Notes: generated by a model not told the origin, from the sequence alone. Counted from the stretch's first letter, positions 13,471 to 25,831 are shown. The stretch: 64,000 nucleotides of DNA from Physcomitrium patens (GCF_000002425.4 NC_037266.1:4225350-4289349); one strand, 5' to 3'. Numbers and translations: made by a program.

Positions 13471-15016
13471 TCATGTGTTGCGACGCAGAATTGGATGTTC
13501 ACGAAGCAACCATGAATCGGCAGCTTCTGATGATTGAACGCCGTAACACCGTAGGTCGTTGTCGAGTTTCTCCATAGATTCCTGGCTTGGCATTGCGAGC
13601 AATATCTTCACGCTTCTCCTGCCTTTCCCGCAGGAAGTGAAGAGGATAACCTCGCGGTCGGGGAGACAAGCAGGGCTAGTGCTCATTGGGTAGCCCCAAC
13701 CGAAGTCCACTGTGTGGAAGGGGAGCCGCAACCAGGTGGTGACGAGAAGAGTGGCAACGAGTGCAGGTCTTGAGCGAGTGAGCTCGTAGAAATCCAGAGC
13801 AGAACGCATGTAGTCGTCGTTGATCATGGCAATGGCATCCTGTACGAGCTTCACAGCGTATGAGAGAGGTTGCTGAGTCAATTCTGCGGCGGTGGTGATG
13901 GCGCACGTCAAAACGATGCCGTTGCCAAAGAAATGCTCTGGCAGGGGGGGGTCGAACTTGCTCCGGCCATCGACGGCGAAGAGGAGCCGGGTCTTCTGTT
14001 TGAGTGGCATGTCCATGGCTTGTGTCCTGGCCCGCCATGTCAATGCCGTGAGCGCTTCGAATGTGGAGACTTTCTGTATGGCACCGTCTTCGAGAATTGC
14101 TTTCTTCACAGCTTCCAAATCGTCGGGTGTGAGAATGAAGTTCTTGTACACGAGACTATCGCCCATGAGGAGCTCCCCACCAGAGAGATCCTCGATTTCG
14201 TCAAACTCGTGGTGGGGGAATTCTACTCTGGGTGGATCTCGGGATCGCAGCACACTGCGATCGATGTGAGGGGGGTGGGTGATGTCGACACCACGGGCGA
14301 GCTCCCCCCACGCTTGCAGAAACTCGTTGGCGGAGAGCCCATCCATCATACAATGGTTGTTGTGCAAGCTGAGAGAAAATCCCCCACACTTGAATGTAGT
14401 AACCTGCAGGTTGGCCAATAATATTAGTCGTGTGACTTATCAAAGGCCACGAATGTTTCGCCAATCTATTGTGTAACGGCACTCAGCTCCTACTGCTAAT
14501 GTTTAAGCACTTTAACAAAAACAGAACTCGAAATTGCGTGTGCACCTGTACGATCAGCGGAGGCACTTCAAGAATGTTTTTGGCATTGGGGAACTCGTAA
14601 ACCAGCTCCCGCATGAACGGGGTAGGGCTGGATATCTCCCCTAACTCTGCAATGCACTTGTTCGCCGTGGCCTCCACAAACACAGCACCTTGCTCCTGGC
14701 AATCAACCTGCAGCTTGAAGTCCTCGCTGATGCCCAGCCTCCCTGCCATGGGATAGAAGTGCACCAGCAACTTCGACAGCGCATCCTTTATGACTGGTGC
14801 AGGGTCTTCATGTTTCTTCTCCTCCCGCGCCATGAAGAAATACACCGTGCGCATGCTCACCGCAATGTTCTGGTCCAAATTGTTCAAAAAATAGACAAGG
14901 TGCGGCGTCGACTCCGCAGGGACCACCAGCTGCGGCTCCTTCACCTCGACGATCAGCTTCGGCTCCTTTACCTCGACGTCCAGCTTCTTCATCGCCATCT
15001 CGTCACCTCCAGGCAT
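13471..15016 (-). CDS. BAHD acyltransferase, HHT/ASFT-like
   Basis: Predicted to transfer an acyl group such as feruloyl or caffeoyl from CoA to a hydroxyl acceptor; the closest remembered family is omega-hydroxypalmitate O-feruloyl transferase, which builds phenolic esters for cutin, suberin or wax in the cytosol. Exons are 15016-14546 and 14403-13471 with one GT-AG phase-0 intron at the position typical for BAHD genes (after PPLIVQ, before VTTFKCGGF). The protein is 467 residues. The catalytic HxxxDG motif is present as HCMMDG around residue 176, and the structural DFGWG motif near residue 394. HHT-like stretches include SRDPPRVEFPHHEFDEIED, STFEALTALTWRARTQAM and AVDGRSKFDPPLPEHFFGNG. The N-terminus carries a short tandem duplication (VEVKEPKLI then VEVKEPQLV). 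The exact substrate cannot be told from sequence. Confidence 0.93.
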
Positions 15017-15401
15017 TGTTTCCTGCTGCTACTGTTACACACTTCCACTAGCTTGCTTCTTCTCAGGATCTTTGCAACGGAAGGGCCAGGAACCTGGAAA
15101 TGAGCTGGCCCACCGCAAGCTGGTTCAACCTCTCGACCCCCACCGTCCTTCCGAGCAGCACATTTCAGCTCAAAATTCGTGTTCTAAAAGACCAAACCTG
15201 ACACACACACACAAAAGTCCTACTGCAGGACCTGACAGTACATCACTTCGAAGTTACTATCCTGACGAATCCTAGAAGGATCCACTCTCAAATTTCCTCT
15301 CCTCCTTCCTCCTCTTCTTGCAATCAGGTAGACACCCCAGCTTGACTAGAGCGACATTGCAATATTCCTGTTCCAAATCGACCAACGCCTCTCTATCAGC
15401 T
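15017..15401 (-). promoter_or_regulatory. BAHD gene 5' UTR and promoter region
   Basis: Sequence directly upstream of the BAHD start codon, moderate GC with pyrimidine-rich strings on the plus strand. I could not define a transcription start or a confident TATA box. Confidence 0.35.
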
Positions 15402-15551
15402 ATGGCGTCCCTGACATATATTATTCGGAAAGATGGGGTGGTGGGCATTGACGTAGAGGAGATCGAGAGGCTGATCTGGCAGGTAGGGCAAGGCAGCGCG
15501 GCTATAATGAAGGCTAGGGTGCGACTTGGAAAAAAATTGGGTGCGCCATGA
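15402..15551 (+). CDS. Possible short ORF, 49 aa, unknown
   Basis: An ATG in good plant context (AGCTATGGC) opens a 49-codon frame beginning MASLTYIIRKDGVVGIDVEE and ending RVRLGKKLGAP. It diverges from the BAHD gene. No family is recognised and there is no second exon I can tie to it. It could be a small peptide, a uORF or the first exon of an unseen gene, or chance. Confidence 0.2.
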   Translation: MASLTYIIRKDGVVGIDVEEIERLIWQVGQGSAAIMKARVRLGKKLGAP

Positions 15552-16597
15552 ATGTCCCCCAGTCCTTGCTCTCGCCATTACTGCACTTGCAGGCAGTGAG
15601 ATTCATGGCAGTTGGAGCTCACCACTTTCATGGCTGCTTTCACTTGAACTCATCAAGTGGTGGCCGCTCCCCCCTCCTCCACCCTGCAAAACAGTCCCCC
15701 TTGCAGGTGTGTTGGAGTTTAGCTTAACCTCCCCCTCAATCCATCTTTGATTTTGTTGTCTTGGTTACTACGCCTGCCTCTCACCAAACTCCTCCCCCCT
15801 TATCTCTCCCACCAGTTTCAATGCATTTGACTGACATCATCAGTCAATCTCTAGACGTGGCTACCGTCATGCTTTGACTAGTGGTTTTGAGCTGCACTGA
15901 ATTTTCCTGCTAAGACTAGTTTTGTGGGCAGTCATGCGCAGTGAAAAGCAGAGTAGAGTTGCAAAATTAGTCTGCAGAAAACGTAGTGGTTATAACGGTA
16001 CATGACACTGGGTTGTATTGCTGCTATTCACACTCACTTTCTTTCTCAAAATGCGAGTTTACATATGTATGTATGTATTTTTGGTGCTTGGGCGTATATG
16101 TGGTCGTCGCCGCTGTCAGGCTACTCATGGCCTAAACCACTCATGGCAACAATAACGCTGGAAAATAACATCACTAGATTGTCAAAGTCTGAAAAGCGTG
16201 GCATTATGGTTGTGAGGATTAGCCACCAAAATGTTGTAAAGGAGTATGAGATTTGTGGTAATAATGAAATTGTTTTTATTTTCTATCCATAACATGCATG
16301 AGCTTTTTATTGATTTTTAAATCTTATTTATGTTACAACATTTTGGCCAGTTATAAAAAAGTAATTTAAGTTGTGCTCAATAGATACAAGCTTAAAATAA
16401 TCAATCAAGCAATGGCTTCAAAAATATATTTTTTAATTATTTTTATTACTATTATTATTAAATTTTATTAAAATATAAAAACTTGTGACAATTGATATAT
16501 ATTTATTTATTTATATAGGGAGTTGCTAAAGCAACATTTTCATGTTGTTAATGTGACACCTACTTGGGTTCTACTGATTAATTTAGTCCATCCTCCA

Positions 16598-16690
16598 TTT
16601 CATGTTTCCAATCCATGTCCCCCATCTTATATTCCCAATCCATGTCCCCAATCCATGCTCCATGTCAAATGTTTCCAATTTATGTTCCTT
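16598..16690. repeat. Short imperfect tandem repeat, CCAATCCATGTCCCC type
   Basis: Variants of CCAATCCATGTCCCC recur about every 19-30 bp through this stretch, embedded in AT-rich DNA. It looks like a small imperfect minisatellite. Confidence 0.5.
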
Positions 16691-16879
16691 TCCCAACCTC
16701 CTTTTATCCCCCATTCTTGTCCCTTATTAATGCAAATGGCAATAATAATTTTCAAAAGAGTTGTTTTTTCATAAAACTGTTTTGAGACTAAAGTGTTGTT
16801 GATGTTGCATTGCAATCTTCTAATTGCAATTAAAAAAATAATACATCTTGTTTTAATTTAAATATTTTTGGATTATTTG

Positions 16880-16881
<2 letters not shown>

Positions 16882-16915
<34 letters not shown>
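16882..16915. repeat. (TA)n microsatellite
   Basis: About 34 bp of uninterrupted TA dinucleotides in AT-rich intergenic DNA. Confidence 0.9.
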
Positions 16916-16917
<2 letters not shown>

Positions 16918-17760
16918 TAAATTGATTTAACATTGTGTTTGATTGGTCTTGATTAGATTTTTAAAATTTTGATTAATTTTTTTAAAAATTAAAAATTAGA
17001 ATTAAAACCCTATTTTAATACGAAATTAAGACTAATTTAATACCAAAAAAATACAAAATTCATTCCTTCAATTGTTGGAGAACTTGAAATTGACAAAAAA
17101 ATACTTTACATTACTATATGTGAAGGTTTAACACACATCCAAGATAGGTAGAAATATAGAGAAATAATTTAATATTGCATTTTAAGTCAAGAAAATTGTG
17201 AATCCTCAGTTAACCTCATAGTTGTATAAAAATCAACTTTCTTTTGTCTAAAAATATGTCTTGATCCTAAATGGTTTTTGCACATGAACTTTCAGTTTAA
17301 GAATGCCTTTACAATATGTTTCAAAAATATTATATATATATAACCCCTTCAATTTTATATTAAATTTATATAAATATAAATATAAAAATATATATATAAA
17401 ATAGACATACACACACTCATACTACTCCTACCCACAAAGAAAATAAATTTAAGAAATAGAAGTGGGAAAGGATAAAAATTAAAACAAACAGACACATCGG
17501 TGATCAAGTGAAGTCCAATTCAAGGGCAAGTCAAAACACTGCAGCTGATTGATGAGCACAACTAAAATGTACAATGCCTCTAGAATGCAGCTACAGTTGA
17601 TAAGGACTGAAATATGTGATTATAATATTTAGGACAAAATGATGGGATTTAATCAAACCCCAATTTTCTGCGTTTAGACTGCAGAGATTCCTCTCAGCAC
17701 AAACAGTACAACTCTGTTTTGGTAACAGTCAGAGAGGAGCAGTGAAGAGGTGAAACAATT

Positions 17761-18594
17761 TCCTATCAGTGAACCTCTAGAGCCCAGCAATCCAACGAAG
17801 TTGTCACATGGAACGCGTTCAACATGCTGTTGATGAGCCCCACTTGCACAGCAGCATCCAAATCTGGAATCTCAGAAGCTTCATGAAGTCTTAGCATGTG
17901 AGTTTCGTATCTGCATCTTCGTGAAGTGTGATGTGACGTCAGTACTGCACTGGGATTCAGCACTGGGTTGAAACATGATTTGGAGTGAAGACCCTCTCTG
18001 GTTCCAGAGAATCTGAGAGGACTCTATCTCCAGAAGCAAAAAAGAGTTGCAGAAGAGTATATCCAGTGGTCGGAGAGTTTGAGTGTGAATGTCAAACATT
18101 GTCTTGATCGTAAGTTATTAAACCTTGTTTCTACATCGGTTTGTAGCTAATGAATATCACATGCCTACAAGTTGAGTCTCTTTAGATTCGTTCCTCACAG
18201 CTCCTATATTATCCGGAGGAAAGCGTCACTTACAAAATTTGAAACTAGAAACGGTGCCAACATTGTCTATCTGCACAGAGAGCCAAACCAGGTCCAAAAA
18301 CAAAATTGCATAAAATACAAAAACTACTGATAAAATACCAATTCACAAAAGCGAAGGTTCTCATTTCCGAGAGACTATCTTCCAAAGTTCAGTGTGGACA
18401 GACATCACTGAAAATCACTAACACTGACCTTATATCTCAGCCCTTCTATTTACTGTGTCTTAATACCTGAGTGTGAAGGTCTGGGTGAAAGTTATCAAAT
18501 AAGATTTAATCAAAATTTCATTGAAGGAAAAAGTTCTATATCTACAACCTAAATCTTCAACCAGTGCCTAAGCAACTTGTACTACAAAACTTTA
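17761..18594 (-). other. Region downstream of the MAC5-like pseudogene
   Basis: Moderate-GC sequence after the last coding-like codon of the MAC5-like copy, with short open frames at 17766-18099 on the minus strand that I cannot assign. It may be the former 3' UTR. Confidence 0.3.
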
Positions 18595-20708
18595 CTACAG
18601 CGGGCGAAAAAATTGCAGAGATCCTCCCTGTAAGTGAGGAGGATATAACTGGTATGAGAGTGAAGGACGTCCACCCTGAGCGCAAGGAGGAGGGCCCCTG
18701 AAGTGCTGATGCTGAAAATGTGGTGGAGGTCCTTGTTGCGAATAACCATAAGGAGGAGGACCCATAGGTCGTCCATCATACTGTCCAGGCTGGGGACGTT
18801 GCTCCGAATTAGAACTTCCTCCTTGCTCTGCACCACTAGAATCTTGTTTCATAACCGATCCCATGCACTGCGGATCCATGGAGGGATAAATGGGTCGATC
18901 ATTTGATTAAGAGGGCGGAGGTAGATTAAAGTAGTTTGCGGTTTGTTCCTGACCAGGATGAAGATGTTGCTGAGGAATAAGTGCACGAGGAAGCATTCCA
19001 CCATGTGACAGGATCCCAAATGCTGAAGTAGATGTCCCTTCTTCATTCTTTCCACCTGCAGCCTCCATTTCAGCCTTAGCAATTTGTGGCCTTTGCCACA
19101 TGAGCTTCAACCTCAAGCCGTTAATAACTAGTTTGTTAGCCAGATGATCGGCAGCTTCCTCGGCACCCTCGCGGGTGGTGTAGGTAACAAATGCACACGC
19201 TCGTTGACGGACCATTCGAATTGATTCAATTTCCCCATAGCTATAAGACTGAACCTTAAGGTCCTCTTCTGTTACCCTGTCGATCAAGCCTCCAACATAG
19301 AGAGTCTTGATACTCATGTCTTCTGGGGGTGCCAAAGAAGGCATTTCCCCGGCCTTTCTGAGTAATTTAGCCGCCACAGGATCATTCACACTGCACAGGC
19401 AAGGGAACATATTAGCGAAGTGCACTTCAGAACAAAGCTTGTAAACAGTAGAATGCTGTTCTCTATTTTACTCTCGCTATAACGTCTAAATTCATGATCA
19501 TGTGCCAAAAGAGATGACGAGCCATTAAAAAACCAGGAAAGATTCAATAAGACAGAAGTATATCCTTTTATATCACTTTGATATTAAAAATAATAAATAA
19601 AAATGAAAACTCTTAAGTGTGTTATATGATTTATTTAATTCTAATCAAGCTGTGACGTATAAGTAAACAATCACCTAAACTTCACTCATAATACCTAAAG
19701 CAACTGACCAAGATCATTTCGGTAGGTGAATTCAAAACTCAACGTATCCATAGTAGCGATCTTTGATATTCTGTTGAGAGAGTTCGCCTGTGACTGGCAT
19801 TTCATGTCGGTACGGGCACTCAGATCCTCGTGTACACTCTTCCCTGACATAAAAACTACAAATATGTGCACAGTTTCTTTTGTAATATGGTGTGGTCCGT
19901 TGCAACTTCAGAATTGCATCAGTTGGACGAGCTTTGTCAAAAAAAGACTCATAGTCCAAACCAGCTTTAGCCTACAAAATTGAGGGGTGCGTGTAAATAC
20001 CATTTGTAGTCACCACAAAAATTACAACCTACTTCAGCATTTGCTAACCATGTATGCCAGATGTTTGGTGACATATAACGGTCTCTCATTCGCGATTAAA
20101 AATTTGCGAAAAAATCAGTAAAAAGATAAATATACTGCTGTCTTAACCCCAAGCACTAATGAGAGTGAGCAAAATTAGGTCTTAATGATATCTTCCTGTC
20201 CTGATCCTCTGCAAAAAAACTCCATATTTACATCACTTTTGGGTATCGACTCGCTTGTGTTGATACCGAGAGCAGTGTCTCTCACTTGAACAGGCAGCCC
20301 GTACTCAAGATCAAGCAAACAGACTTGACACACATTCTTCAGCTTGCTATAAGTTTGACACACTTCAGTCTTCTCATACCGAGCATCTCTCCCAGACCTC
20401 CAACAGAACACGGTAAAAGGTCGAATGCAGATTTTACACTCCTTTTCGAAATTGGCCTTTGTCTAGACCACACCCACATCCACCAAGACTTCAGCCAGGG
20501 TCACGAACCCACAATGTAAAACCCTCAACATCAGACCCTAAACCCAAATCTCACACAGACCAACACAAGATGAGAAGCTACAAATAGATACACAAACACA
20601 CACCATGCGCACGTAGGGATTGTCGCCCAAGCAACAGTCGCAAGTGATGGGGAAATCCGAGCGCTCCCAACCATCCGCTTCCGTGACGCGCAGCATCTTG
20701 TGCGCCAT
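18595..20708 (-). pseudogene. Degenerate RBM22/MAC5 (CCCH zinc finger plus RRM) spliceosomal gene copy
   Basis: RBM22/Cwc2 and plant MAC5 proteins bind U6 snRNA and the intron near the catalytic centre of the spliceosome. Homologous exon blocks are 20708-20604 (MAHKMLRVTEADGWERSDFP), 20462-20192 (zinc-ribbon part), 19971-19748 (CCCH finger) and 19390-18595 (RRM with LYVGGL and ACAFVTYTTREG, then a Pro/Gln-rich tail). Several lesions are seen. A 7-T run at about 20212-20218 puts the second block out of frame by one base. The expected donor dinucleotides after 20192 and 19748 read AT instead of GT. A TAA at 18909-18907 interrupts the RRM block about 104 codons before the tail's own stop. A zinc-ribbon Cys reads Tyr (CQTYSKLKN where the family has CQTC). 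Some changes are G-to-A or C-to-T. It retains introns, so it is not a processed copy. Alternative splicing from GTAAAT at 20235-20230 could bypass the frameshift, so residual expression is not excluded. Confidence 0.85.
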
Positions 20709-22700
20709 GGCGCTTCAATTTTGCCATTGTTCTCTCGGGCTCTTCCACCTCGCGCCGAGTCACACAGCTCTTTCGGAACGAAAAAAAATAAAAATAAAAA
20801 ATAAAAAAATTCCCCGCCACATGCAAGGGGGCAGTATACGCTATGTTCCACAACGTTCCTGCATTGTTTGTAAGATCGACGGACTCCTTCAAACCTGCAG
20901 CGGAGCTCCTTCGTTTCGGTGCTGAGCCCTTCGACACTGGCTGCAGTCGACCAAACGCCACCCGCTTTACGATGATGTGGCGGCTCACCCCGTCTCTTTG
21001 GCGCTGACGTAAATGGTGACTGGATACCCAAAAGTGAGCGTGTTTCGAACATCGATTTTTTGCCGTGGTCTAAACATGTGGTGCGATCATATTACATTCT
21101 CGCAAGTCGGTTTAGAGTTGTTTAAAATGACTTTTAGCAAATCTAGATGATATTTCAAAACTGCAAAGGAAATGGGAAAAGCAGAACAGTATGACTTAAC
21201 TGTAGTGCAATATCAACGATTACCCACTTGATATGATAGTACAAGCAGTTTAAACCGAAGGTTAATCAATGCAGGATTCAGCTTTCTTCTGCAATTTTGC
21301 AAACTGGTTGTTCAAAAGTAATGTAGCAGGGTAGGAATGCGACACTGTTTCAATTGCAAGGGGTTCAATGGGCCACCAATACCTCTCTTTCAGAAATTTG
21401 GCAGAAGTTTTTGTTGAGTGGTTTCCTACTAAGAAGAATCCTCGTGGGATGATTTTAGTAAACCCAACTCAAATATTCTATCGATTCTGAACAAGTTTTG
21501 GTTTCTACAACATACATAGTTTGCAACCACATTGTCTTTCTCCTGTGTATATTCCAGAACTGGTATATATGTTTTGAAAAGCCCATGAAATATGACCATT
21601 TGTACGACTCTACATCCTGCATCATCACATTTTTGTAGCTATTGAATAGACCCATCGTCATTTTGAACGTGTTTTCAATACCCAATGCTGCAAATTACTA
21701 GACATTATTGAACCACGACAAAACCAGACCAAAGACTGTCAAACAATATGTAGACGGATACTTGAAGAAATCTCCATGAACCTAGTCTAAGACATTCGGC
21801 AAGGTTACTCAAAAAATCATTTTTCGTAGCTGTGTTTCAGCGTGGAATAGTAAAATGAAGCCACAAGCTAGACGTTTAAATCATGGACTGTAGTTATTGC
21901 ATTATTTTTTCTTTCATAGAAAGAAAGATAAGTTCGTTCTATATAATAAATTAATAAATAAATCGTGTAATAAAACAATGAAATATCCCGATTGAGCGAT
22001 TTCATTTTCAAAATATTCTATGAAAAGCCATTGCAAAAAAGTACAAAATGGACTTAAAAACACTGGTACCAGTATTAGTACATTCTACCATGTAAGGGTG
22101 ACTGATTCATCACCAATACTGACATGATATATACTTTTGAAATCACGCTACCCTTTGAGAGCAACCTCTTGTTTCGCGTCATTGATCTGTTACTATTTTG
22201 TAACGCCGCAGTGTGTCAAAGCAGCATCACAATGCAAGCACAAACTTGCACATTGGAAATTAACCAGCCATACCCACAAATGAGAGGCCACTTCTACCGA
22301 GAAAGAGTAGTTGGAAAGGCTCAGCCGAAAAGCTTGATAGTTCACATTCATCGAGATCCGACGCTTTCGAGCAAAAGTGAAGATCCGTTTCCGGTCCTTT
22401 CAACTCAATTGCGAAATATATCAACTAGTGCCGGAACAAGTTAATTTTATTTGCTCGCAGTTTACAGGATGCTGCGTAAACAAGCTCGTTGTGATGCGAA
22501 GCGAAAGTTGTAGTTCGTGTCTCTAGATCATGCGTACGTGTCTAAAAATTTTGGAATACGATTTGGATAGAATTTGCTCAGCTTTCGCTTCTGCATGTTT
22601 GTGGTTTCGAAGCTTCAGAATCGATTGTTATTTGATGACATTACATGAAGTCTGGACGGATCTGCTAATTGTGTGAGGGTAAAATGTGATTGTAATAAAC
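20709..22700. other. Upstream of MAC5-like copy, no recognised gene
   Basis: About 300 bp next to the MAC5-like start codon is GC-richer and is presumably its old promoter. The rest is mixed composition. A 106-codon frame at 22124-22444 on the plus strand and a 76-codon frame at 21455-21685 on the minus strand have no family likeness, and neither can be supported as a gene. Confidence 0.4.
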
Positions 22701-22711
22701 TTCAGAGTGTG

Positions 22712-22792
22712 TTATTTTTGGTTTTTTGGTTTTTTAGTTTTTTGGTTTTTTAGTTTTTTGGTTTTTTTTTGTGTTTTTTGTTTTTGCTGTCT
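22712..22792. repeat. T-rich tandem repeat, GGTTTTTTAGTTTTTT type
   Basis: Runs of five to nine T separated by GG or AG recur about five to six times. It resembles a low-complexity minisatellite rather than the plant telomere repeat TTTAGGG. Confidence 0.7.
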
Positions 22793-25100
22793 TCTTTTCT
22801 TCGTTTGAGGGTTATCATGATGCTGTGTGTGTATGCTAAGTTGTGATTGAAGGAGAAAAAGGGAAATATTGGGAGACAGAATGCGGAATAGGATGAAATG
22901 CTTGGGTGCGAAGTTGCGTTTCGCTCTCATAAAGGGGGGGGTTGCTTTGGCAGCTCTCACGTAGTGGAAAAAAAGCGCAACCAAATGGACATCACCCACA
23001 TTCAGTGCCTTCAACGCTTCAAAGATGAATGCCTCGGTTAGAGCAAGACAAACACACAGCACACTGATTAAGTCCCGTTGGAGGTAGCTGAAGCTTATCC
23101 AAAAGACGAGGGTATCGGTCTCGCTCTATCCTCGTGGTTTCGCATTAACGTGCCACCTTTTGCTTCCCCAGGGTAAAAATCAAATAAAATAAAGATAAAG
23201 CAAGCAAACGTATCGCCCCGAAGTAAACAAAATCTACACATGATTCGCGAAGGAGACGGAAATTGCGTCTGCGTCGGCTGAGAATTGTGAGGATTTCATG
23301 AATTCGAAACGCATAGCGACCCACCAGAAGAGACCCCAACACTTGTCTCCACCGCAGACACTGCCTCCAGTAATATCTCCATCAGATTCTTTACCCAGAT
23401 AAGCCTGAGCTCATGCCACGCTACTCTTTACATGTTGAGGCGTCGTGTGCATTGGTAACGTGCGCTCGCGTGTTTCCAGACGATGCTCTTGTGTAGCACT
23501 GAAGGAATGGGTATCTGTATCGGAAAAGGTCAAACCAGGTGGATTAAAATAAAACCCAATAAAATAAAAATAAAAATAGACAAACAAAACTATCTAGCGG
23601 CTGAAGCAACCTCCGCATCACTCCTCCAACAAACCCAGTAACGAACAAAATCGAACGAGAGTGTGGAAAAACGGAGTTGCGACATTCGCCAGCCGGCAAG
23701 AGCTACACCCAGAGGTTGAGCTGAACCTCGTCGGGAGAGGGAGGGACGAGGCATATTTGCAGCAGGGATGTTGGAAAGCAATTGGCGACAAGCCGGGGGT
23801 GTTCCCCGACGGTAATGGTGGAATTTTTCCATGTGGGTCCCATAAAACTGAGCAACGCCGATGCCGTGCGATGCTGACAGCCCCACATGGTGGACCCTCG
23901 CGATCGCACCGCCCCGGCAGGAAGATGAACAAGCCGCTCCGGTGGTGGTGGGCATAAACACCATCACCAAATTAGGGTTTCCCCAGATATCAAGCCTGCC
24001 TGCCTTCTTAGGTAAATATATATATATATATACATACGAACATTTCTTTCTTTTGGGTTTAGTTTCCCTTTCCCTTTCGGCGAGATATTTGTATTCTTGT
24101 GTAGATTTTTCAGTCGCCAGAGTGCCTGCCCCCATGTGCTCGTTTTTCCATTGCGCTTTGCTTGCTTGCTTGCTGGGGGTTTTGAGTACCTCCATCACTA
24201 ATTATGTGTCCACTTCTTTGCTACACTACCCCCACCTAAATTGGTGACCTCTTGTTACAATTTCTCGTTGTATATGGTCATTTTGGCGTGCTTCTAGCAT
24301 AACTCAATTCAACTTAATGTTGACTGTTTTAAAGATGAGCGTTGAGAATGTTGTTGTGATTTGGTATTTTTGTTTGCCTTTTTATTTTATGTTAAATGGG
24401 TAAAATAAGTACTCTGTGTAAAAATTTAAACATACCAAATGTGATGAAATAACATGATTCTTGCAATAATATTAAGACAGCTTGATAACAACCAGTTTTT
24501 ATTTATTTTTATTGTGCTAAACATTATTATATTTATTTGTTTTTGTGTGTGTGTGTGTGTTCATCTTCTTTTGTGTATGTGTGTATGTATATGTTTTGTA
24601 TCATTAATACCTGATAACACATTAGTACCTTAATTGTTCAAAAAAGGGCCTGCTGTTACATATTTGTTATATTCAAATTATGCTCTGGTTTTCTTCATTA
24701 AAAATAAAATTTATTACATGGATAGATGTGATTCTCATAAGTTCTTGAATCAGTATGCATGTATGTTTTTTTTTATTCTTGCTTATTTATAAACAGGCAC
24801 ATATAAAAAATGTATAAATCTTTCAACTGTTTATTTTTATTTTTAAACAAAAATCAAAATACCCAAAATTGGTGGAATAAAAATACCAAAACTCAACGTT
24901 GAATTATAATGCCGAGCTCTTTGGCATAAATTACAACAACTTTAGCAACGATAATGCACAATGATTCCAACTTTTGTCACTTCTTACTTGACCTCAATCC
25001 CCTCAATAGTATAGATCTGCAGTAACAATAATAATATTATTATTGTTTGATTGTGCCCTTTTTTAAAAAAATTGACAATATTGTTTTAAAATATAGTTTC
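22793..25100. other. Non-coding or unrecognised region with a GC-rich island
   Basis: A moderate-GC island at about 22800-24250 carries overlapping open frames on both strands (longest 23590-24198 minus, 202 codons). None resembles a known family and codon structure is unconvincing. It could be a promoter or leader of an unseen transcript. From 24250 the sequence is AT-rich, with a (GT)n tract near 24544-24560. Confidence 0.4.
24544..24560. repeat. (GT)n microsatellite
   Basis: About eight GT dinucleotides in a row, followed by further GTGTATGT-type sequence. Confidence 0.8.
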
Positions 25101-25831
25101 ATCCAACTTATTAACCTTTTATTTAATTTTCAAAAATACTAAATTGACTGTTATATGTTTCAAACACACTCCATTCAATAAGCGAGGGCTTCAAGAAGCT
25201 TGTCCAAGCTTGGATTCTACGCTCAGAAGTTTTCCCAAGTCTCACTTATAAGTGCTGATGGTATCACGGTCACCTTCTCTTTTGAGCTTCATCCTCTCCT
25301 TAGCACTGAAGTTAACAAACCCCCGGCGAGGGTTTGAAACCTGTTTGTTGCACAAACACGTCTGAATAGCTCTAGCTTGTTTGCAGAGGGGAGCAAGATA
25401 AAAGACAGTGAGGGGTTTTATGAATGGGAATGAAGTGTGACCTAGAGCTGATAATAAAGAAAAAGTAGAAGAAAGTAAAAGAAGAAAAAGGTCAGAGAAA
25501 AAAACATGTGGTGGATGTTTTGTTGGGTCAAGCCCTGCAGAGCTCAGCTCTCAATCAAGGCAATAAATATGGATGACATCCTTTACCACGGAACCAAGTT
25601 GTCGCGGATCCCATCTCCACTGTTCACACTGCCGATAAGAATTGACCTCAAACAGCCCTACCAATGACAGCCCCGGATCCCCCCCCATGGTTTACGGTCC
25701 ATTCACACTGGCCACCCCCTCGCCGGTGTCCAAGTAGGCATGACAGGGCTGCCAAGTCAGCCAGCACTCCAAAAGCGAGAACTAGCAACAACGCTTGAGG
25801 AGATGCTCTCCCGTCACCGAAACAGCGCGGG

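Larger units (their letters stand above)
15552..17760. other. Intergenic, moderate GC turning AT-rich
   Basis: No coding gene recognised. The first 700 bp is pyrimidine-rich and moderate GC. From about 16270 it is AT-rich, with a CCAATCCATGTCCCC-type short repeat near 16600-16690 and a (TA)n tract near 16882-16915. Confidence 0.5.

Noticed and set aside
13870-14421. 183-codon plus-strand frame opposite the BAHD gene
   Set aside because: It is an antisense shadow of the BAHD second exon, which has clear family motifs on the minus strand.
19971-20192. U12-type AT-AC intron in the MAC5-like copy
   Set aside because: The 5' border resembles ATATCCTT, but the 3' end is AG and no TTCCTTAAC-like branch site is near it. 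A mutated ordinary donor is simpler.
20531-21052. 173-codon minus-strand frame
   Set aside because: It overlaps the first MAC5-like exon in another frame and has no family likeness.
23590-24198. 202-codon minus-strand frame
   Set aside because: It is overlapped by comparable frames on both strands, has no recognisable domain and crosses a short TA repeat, so it is probably chance in moderate-GC DNA.
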